Of a DNA stretch of 46,782 nt, positions 43,502 through 46,782 are shown piece after piece. Position 1 is the stretch's first letter, and the number at the start of each line of letters is the position of its first letter. This DNA comes from Bacteroidales bacterium (lineage in GTDB: Bacteria; Bacteroidota; Bacteroidia; Bacteroidales; ML635J-15): assembly GCA_027858835.1 (NCBI GenBank), contig JAQIBY010000023.1:1-46782 (forward strand), written 5' to 3'. Made by a program: the position numbers and the translations under genes. Under the pieces are notes generated by a model. It worked only from the letters and a program-made list of their open reading frames with translations, ran no database searches and was not told the origin of the DNA.

Positions 43502-46500
43502 ATGAAAGCTATTGCAACTAAAATAATAACAATTAGTATTCTGCTTCTGGTTTCAGGGACGATGAATTTATTTTCACAAATTGTCGCTCCAAATGCATCG
43601 TCATCCTTTTCAACTGATTACAGCACAAACTTCATGGATGCTGGCGGTGAAAATGACTTGGTTTATGTATTTTGTGGAAATCAAGATGAGAATGCCGTGG
43701 GTGAATTGCAAGTCAATGCATCGGGCTGCACCGTATCATGGTTCATGTTCGACGGTGTTAGTTATCAACCCATGGGTCTGGCAGGAAGTATAGCTACCGA
43801 TCTGGAATCAGGTGGTTACATGGCGCAGGTTGATTGTGGTGGTGGCGATGTAAGCTGTCATCGTGCATGGGTTTGGGTAAACCAAGCTTTTGTAAATGTT
43901 GACCCAATAGAACCGGGATGCGTGGAATTTACGCTGCAAGGTGATGCCGCCGTTCTGGATAATGAATTTCAAATTCAGGATCCTCCGGGAACAAATTTTG
44001 AAATAGACGAAGAAACTGAAATTACAGTTTGTTTTTGGGCAGATCATACGTGGATATCTGACCTTGGCTTCTATTTAAAAGCACCGGGGCATGAATTGGA
44101 TGAACCGGCTTACCCAATAAACAATGATGGAAATCATGCCGTAGTGGAATTATTACCTTCGGCTTCAGATTGGGGACCGGGGGCTTCACAAGGAAGCTGG
44201 ACAGGAATACCCTGGAGTAACCTTGGATGCTCAGACCCAGCCGATGAAAACACAACCTGTCAAGCCGGAAACAATGTTGATAATTTCTGTTTTACAAGTA
44301 GTTTAGAAGACGAAAATCCCGTTTTCACTCCATGTGTCTGCGATTTACCAACACCACTAACAGGCATGTTCGCATCAGTTGGACCATGGGATGCTATTTA
44401 TGGATCTATGGCAGGTGACGAAGGCTGGAACGTACAAATTTATGACTGTGAAAATATTGACGAAGGGAGTTTAAATCGCACGACAATTACTTTTTCCGGA
44501 GAAACAGAATGTGGCACAACCACCTTTTCTTACGATTCAGGAGATATTTCCGGCCTTCCGGGCTCAGCAATTGAAGACAATTCTTGTTCTGCAACAACTG
44601 CTTCATCATATATTGTTCCACCAATGGATCCTCCTGGCTCATACTCTGTAAGCTCAGAAATCACAAGTACTGTTTGGTCTTGTACAGGGTCTTCATTTTC
44701 TTCAACCAACTTAACACCTACTTTAACGCCCGGAACATCAGATTTCCCTGGAGAAACGTCAGATTTCTCACTAACAGTAACTGAAACAATTAATGTTCCT
44801 TCTTCCCCGACTTGTGTGCATACTGCAACTGAAACTTTCGTAACAACACCTTCAGATGCAACCATTACTCCAATCGCACCAAGATGCTACAATAGTAGTC
44901 CGGTTGAGGTTGAAGTTGCACATCCGGGTGGTGAGCTTTCTATTTCTGCATCAGCGGGTGCAAATGCATTAGTTGATGGAATTTTTAATCCTGAAAATGC
45001 GGGCTCAGGAACACATACAATTACTTATGAGATTACAGGCGCCTGTCCTGATATTGACCAAATTGATGTCATCGTTTATGAACACATTGTGATTGAAGAT
45101 TTTGACAATCAAAACTGTGACGGCTCGAATGATAATTACAATATTACTTTTGATATTGTTAACGAAGAAGGCATTGGTACAGAATTCCAAGTCAACAGCG
45201 GAACAGGATTCAATACCTACAATAACAATTATGATGAGTGGTTTCCATCACCCTCAAGTTACAGTTTAACCGTCACAGACATGAATGGCTGTGACTCCTA
45301 TATCCTTGAGGGATATCGCGATTGTGGCTGTGGTACTTTTGCTGGCACAATGGGTTCATTGGAAACTGTGAATCTCTGTCAAGGAGAGACAACCGGTATT
45401 GAGGTAACACACAATGGAAACCATATTGAAGATAGTGATGACATCTTTGAGTTCATTTTGCATGATGGCACAGCCTATCCGGCAGACGGAACGTCAATTC
45501 TTGCCCGCAGAAATGATACCGATTTTAGTTTTCAGGCAGGAACAATGAATTATGGACAAATTTATTATGTTTCTGCAATTTGTGGAAATGATGATGGACT
45601 AGGACATGTTGACAATTCTGATGGTTGTTACAGCCAAGCACCTGGAACCCCGGTTATTTGGAGACAAAACCCAATCGTTGATGTTCCTACCTTAGATCAT
45701 GTTGTCTGTGGATTAGGTACTGAACTTGAAGGAAATATAATACCCGATGGAATGGTTGGTGCATGGTCGGCTACCGGCCCGGGAAGCTTTTTCCCCGTAG
45801 GTGGAAGTAGTTTAAATGATAATGAAATTTCAGTGAATGCCACTGATTATGGAACTTACACTTTCACTTGGTCAATTTCAAACGGACAGTGTACAGGCAG
45901 CGATGATGTTGAAGTCTCTTTTTATCAAACACCTGTCGCCTATGCCGGAAACGATACAACTGTCTGTGGGAGTGAACTTGAACTCAATGCAGTGCTAAGC
46001 AACTCCGGATCATCAGGAATGTGGTCAGGAAATGGAGTAAGCTTCAATCCTGCAAGCTCAGAAAATGCACTTGCCAGCTTAAATTCCGGACAATATGGCA
46101 CTTATGTTTTAACTTGGACAGAAAATCTAGCCTCTTGTTCCGATCAAGATTATATGTCAATCACTTTTGTGGAAAACCCACAACCAAATATGATTAATAC
46201 TGTGGACACTGTTTGTGGTGTTGAAGGATTAATAAGTGTCAACAATACAAACTTTGAGGGCATATGGCAAGCATTTGACATGCTTGGAAATCCGGTTAGC
46301 GTTAATTACGATCCTAGCTCTACATCACCTACAGCAACAGTGTTTATTAATAATTATACAGGAAATTACAGAACCCTCGAGTTTGTTTGGACAGAAACAA
46401 ATACTGAATATGGAATTGTCTGCCAAAACACAGCAAGTGTTCAAATGACTTTTGCGAAAGTCCCGAATGCCTTTGTTGGCGACGACAATTACGATGAAGT

Positions 46501-46782
46501 CTGTGGAAACACCTATACTTTCCATGCAGATACAACCGCCACAGGTTGGGCAAACATGTATTGGCAAGGTAAAGAGGGGATTGATTATTCTTTCGATGAC
46601 AGATATATTCCCAATGCAACTGTAACCATTAACCCATTATCATCCTTTGGAGATTCTGCGTATGTACAAATTCCTTTCCAATGGGTAGTATCTTCTGGCG
46701 GAGGATGTTCTGATATTGATACTATGTGGGTAACTTTCTATAAACAGCCAGTTGCGAATGCAGGGCTTGATGATAGTATCTG
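43502..46782 (+). CDS. Giant secreted adhesin with P-domain, partial (C-terminus beyond right edge)
   Basis: The frame is open from the ATG at 43502 to the edge (1093 codons plus two bases). The signal peptide ends at about residue 26 (NLFSQ). Residues about 160-335 look like a proprotein-convertase P-domain: TEITVCFWADHTWISDLGFY, LKAPG, then LTGMFASVGPWDAIYGSMAG, GWNVQIYDC and LNRTTITFSG. From about 720 come repeats of 80-95 residues, four complete and a fifth begun, each with PxAxAGxDxTVCG, a W and YGTYxFTWT, a type common in Bacteroidota surface adhesins. It is Cys-rich. A T9SS sorting domain is expected beyond the edge but not seen. It lies 10 bp after a small secreted protein gene. Confidence 0.8.
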   Translation, partial: MKAIATKIITISILLLVSGTMNLFSQIVAPNASSSFSTDYSTNFMDAGGENDLVYVFCGNQDENAVGELQVNASGCTVSWFMFDGVSYQPMGLAGSIATDLESGGYMAQVDCGGGDVSCHRAWVWVNQAFVNVDPIEPGCVEFTLQGDAAVLDNEFQIQDPPGTNFEIDEETEITVCFWADHTWISDLGFYLKAPGHELDEPAYPINNDGNHAVVELLPSASDWGPGASQGSWTGIPWSNLGCSDPADENTTCQAGNNVDNFCFTSSLEDENPVFTPCVCDLPTPLTGMFASVGPWDAIYGSMAGDEGWNVQIYDCENIDEGSLNRTTITFSGETECGTTTFSYDSGDISGLPGSAIEDNSCSATTASSYIVPPMDPPGSYSVSSEITSTVWSCTGSSFSSTNLTPTLTPGTSDFPGETSDFSLTVTETINVPSSPTCVHTATETFVTTPSDATITPIAPRCYNSSPVEVEVAHPGGELSISASAGANALVDGIFNPENAGSGTHTITYEITGACPDIDQIDVIVYEHIVIEDFDNQNCDGSNDNYNITFDIVNEEGIGTEFQVNSGTGFNTYNNNYDEWFPSPSSYSLTVTDMNGCDSYILEGYRDCGCGTFAGTMGSLETVNLCQGETTGIEVTHNGNHIEDSDDIFEFILHDGTAYPADGTSILARRNDTDFSFQAGTMNYGQIYYVSAICGNDDGLGHVDNSDGCYSQAPGTPVIWRQNPIVDVPTLDHVVCGLGTELEGNIIPDGMVGAWSATGPGSFFPVGGSSLNDNEISVNATDYGTYTFTWSISNGQCTGSDDVEVSFYQTPVAYAGNDTTVCGSELELNAVLSNSGSSGMWSGNGVSFNPASSENALASLNSGQYGTYVLTWTENLASCSDQDYMSITFVENPQPNMINTVDTVCGVEGLISVNNTNFEGIWQAFDMLGNPVSVNYDPSSTSPTATVFINNYTGNYRTLEFVWTETNTEYGIVCQNTASVQMTFAKVPNAFVGDDNYDEVCGNTYTFHADTTATGWANMYWQGKEGIDYSFDDRYIPNATVTINPLSSFGDSAYVQIPFQWVVSSGGGCSDIDTMWVTFYKQPVANAGLDDSI

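Overview
The window is a chromosomal segment of a Bacteroidota bacterium, A+T-rich by eye. Evidence for this: promoters of the Bacteroidetes type (TAnnTTTG -7 boxes, sometimes with a TTTG -33 box), two giant secreted adhesins, one of which ends in a type IX secretion (T9SS) type-B sorting domain, a DUF4290-murA pair, a MurA with Asp in place of the usual catalytic Cys, and an MqnA of the futalosine menaquinone route. It is probably a Bacteroidales-like environmental lineage, but I cannot place it below phylum with confidence.

Layout. 1-1060: a decayed RHS core fragment next to a YwqK/MORN-type lipoprotein that runs off the left edge, then palindromic repeats. 1070-8036 (minus): gyrB, then a coupled pair of a large periplasmic TPR protein and a plug-less beta-barrel outer membrane protein. 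8267-10798: convergent ftsE and a glycosyltransferase, whose 3' ends lie in two copies of a 177-bp direct repeat around a 540-bp insert. 10877-11878: murB. 11958-22824 (minus): ECF sigma factor, membrane anti-sigma-like protein ending in two PKD domains plus a T9SS sorting domain, small secreted protein, and a 2782-residue SprB-repeat adhesin. 22884-28847 (minus): a tightly packed run of PorE-like protein, NfeD-type protease, GNAT, MATE transporter and mltG. 28959-29705: mqnA. 29861-33551 (plus): purB, MsbA-like ABC exporter, DUF192 lipoprotein. 33552-34605: a gene-free kilobase of repeats. 34606-42908 (minus): MFS transporter, grpE-dnaJ, DUF4290-murA-TlpA, pcrA/uvrD helicase. 43069-46782 (plus): a second small secreted protein and a second giant adhesin with a P-domain, open at the right edge.

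How the genes work together. Much of the window is cell-envelope work: peptidoglycan precursors (murA, murB), glycan cutting (mltG), surface adhesins and outer-membrane proteins. No core T9SS gene (gldKLMN, sprA, porV) is present, so the adhesins must use machinery encoded elsewhere.

The most interesting unit is the sigma/anti-sigma/adhesin cluster. The anti-sigma-like protein carries, outside the membrane, the same PKD-PKD-sorting-domain module found at the C-terminus of the adhesin three genes downstream. This suggests (inference) that a tethered copy of the export signal senses T9SS or adhesin status and sets sigma activity. Within the adhesin, 24 SprB-like repeats fall into 2-Cys and 4-Cys subtypes whose extra cysteines covary without exception. 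All calls come from reading sequence and translations by eye; no database search was run.
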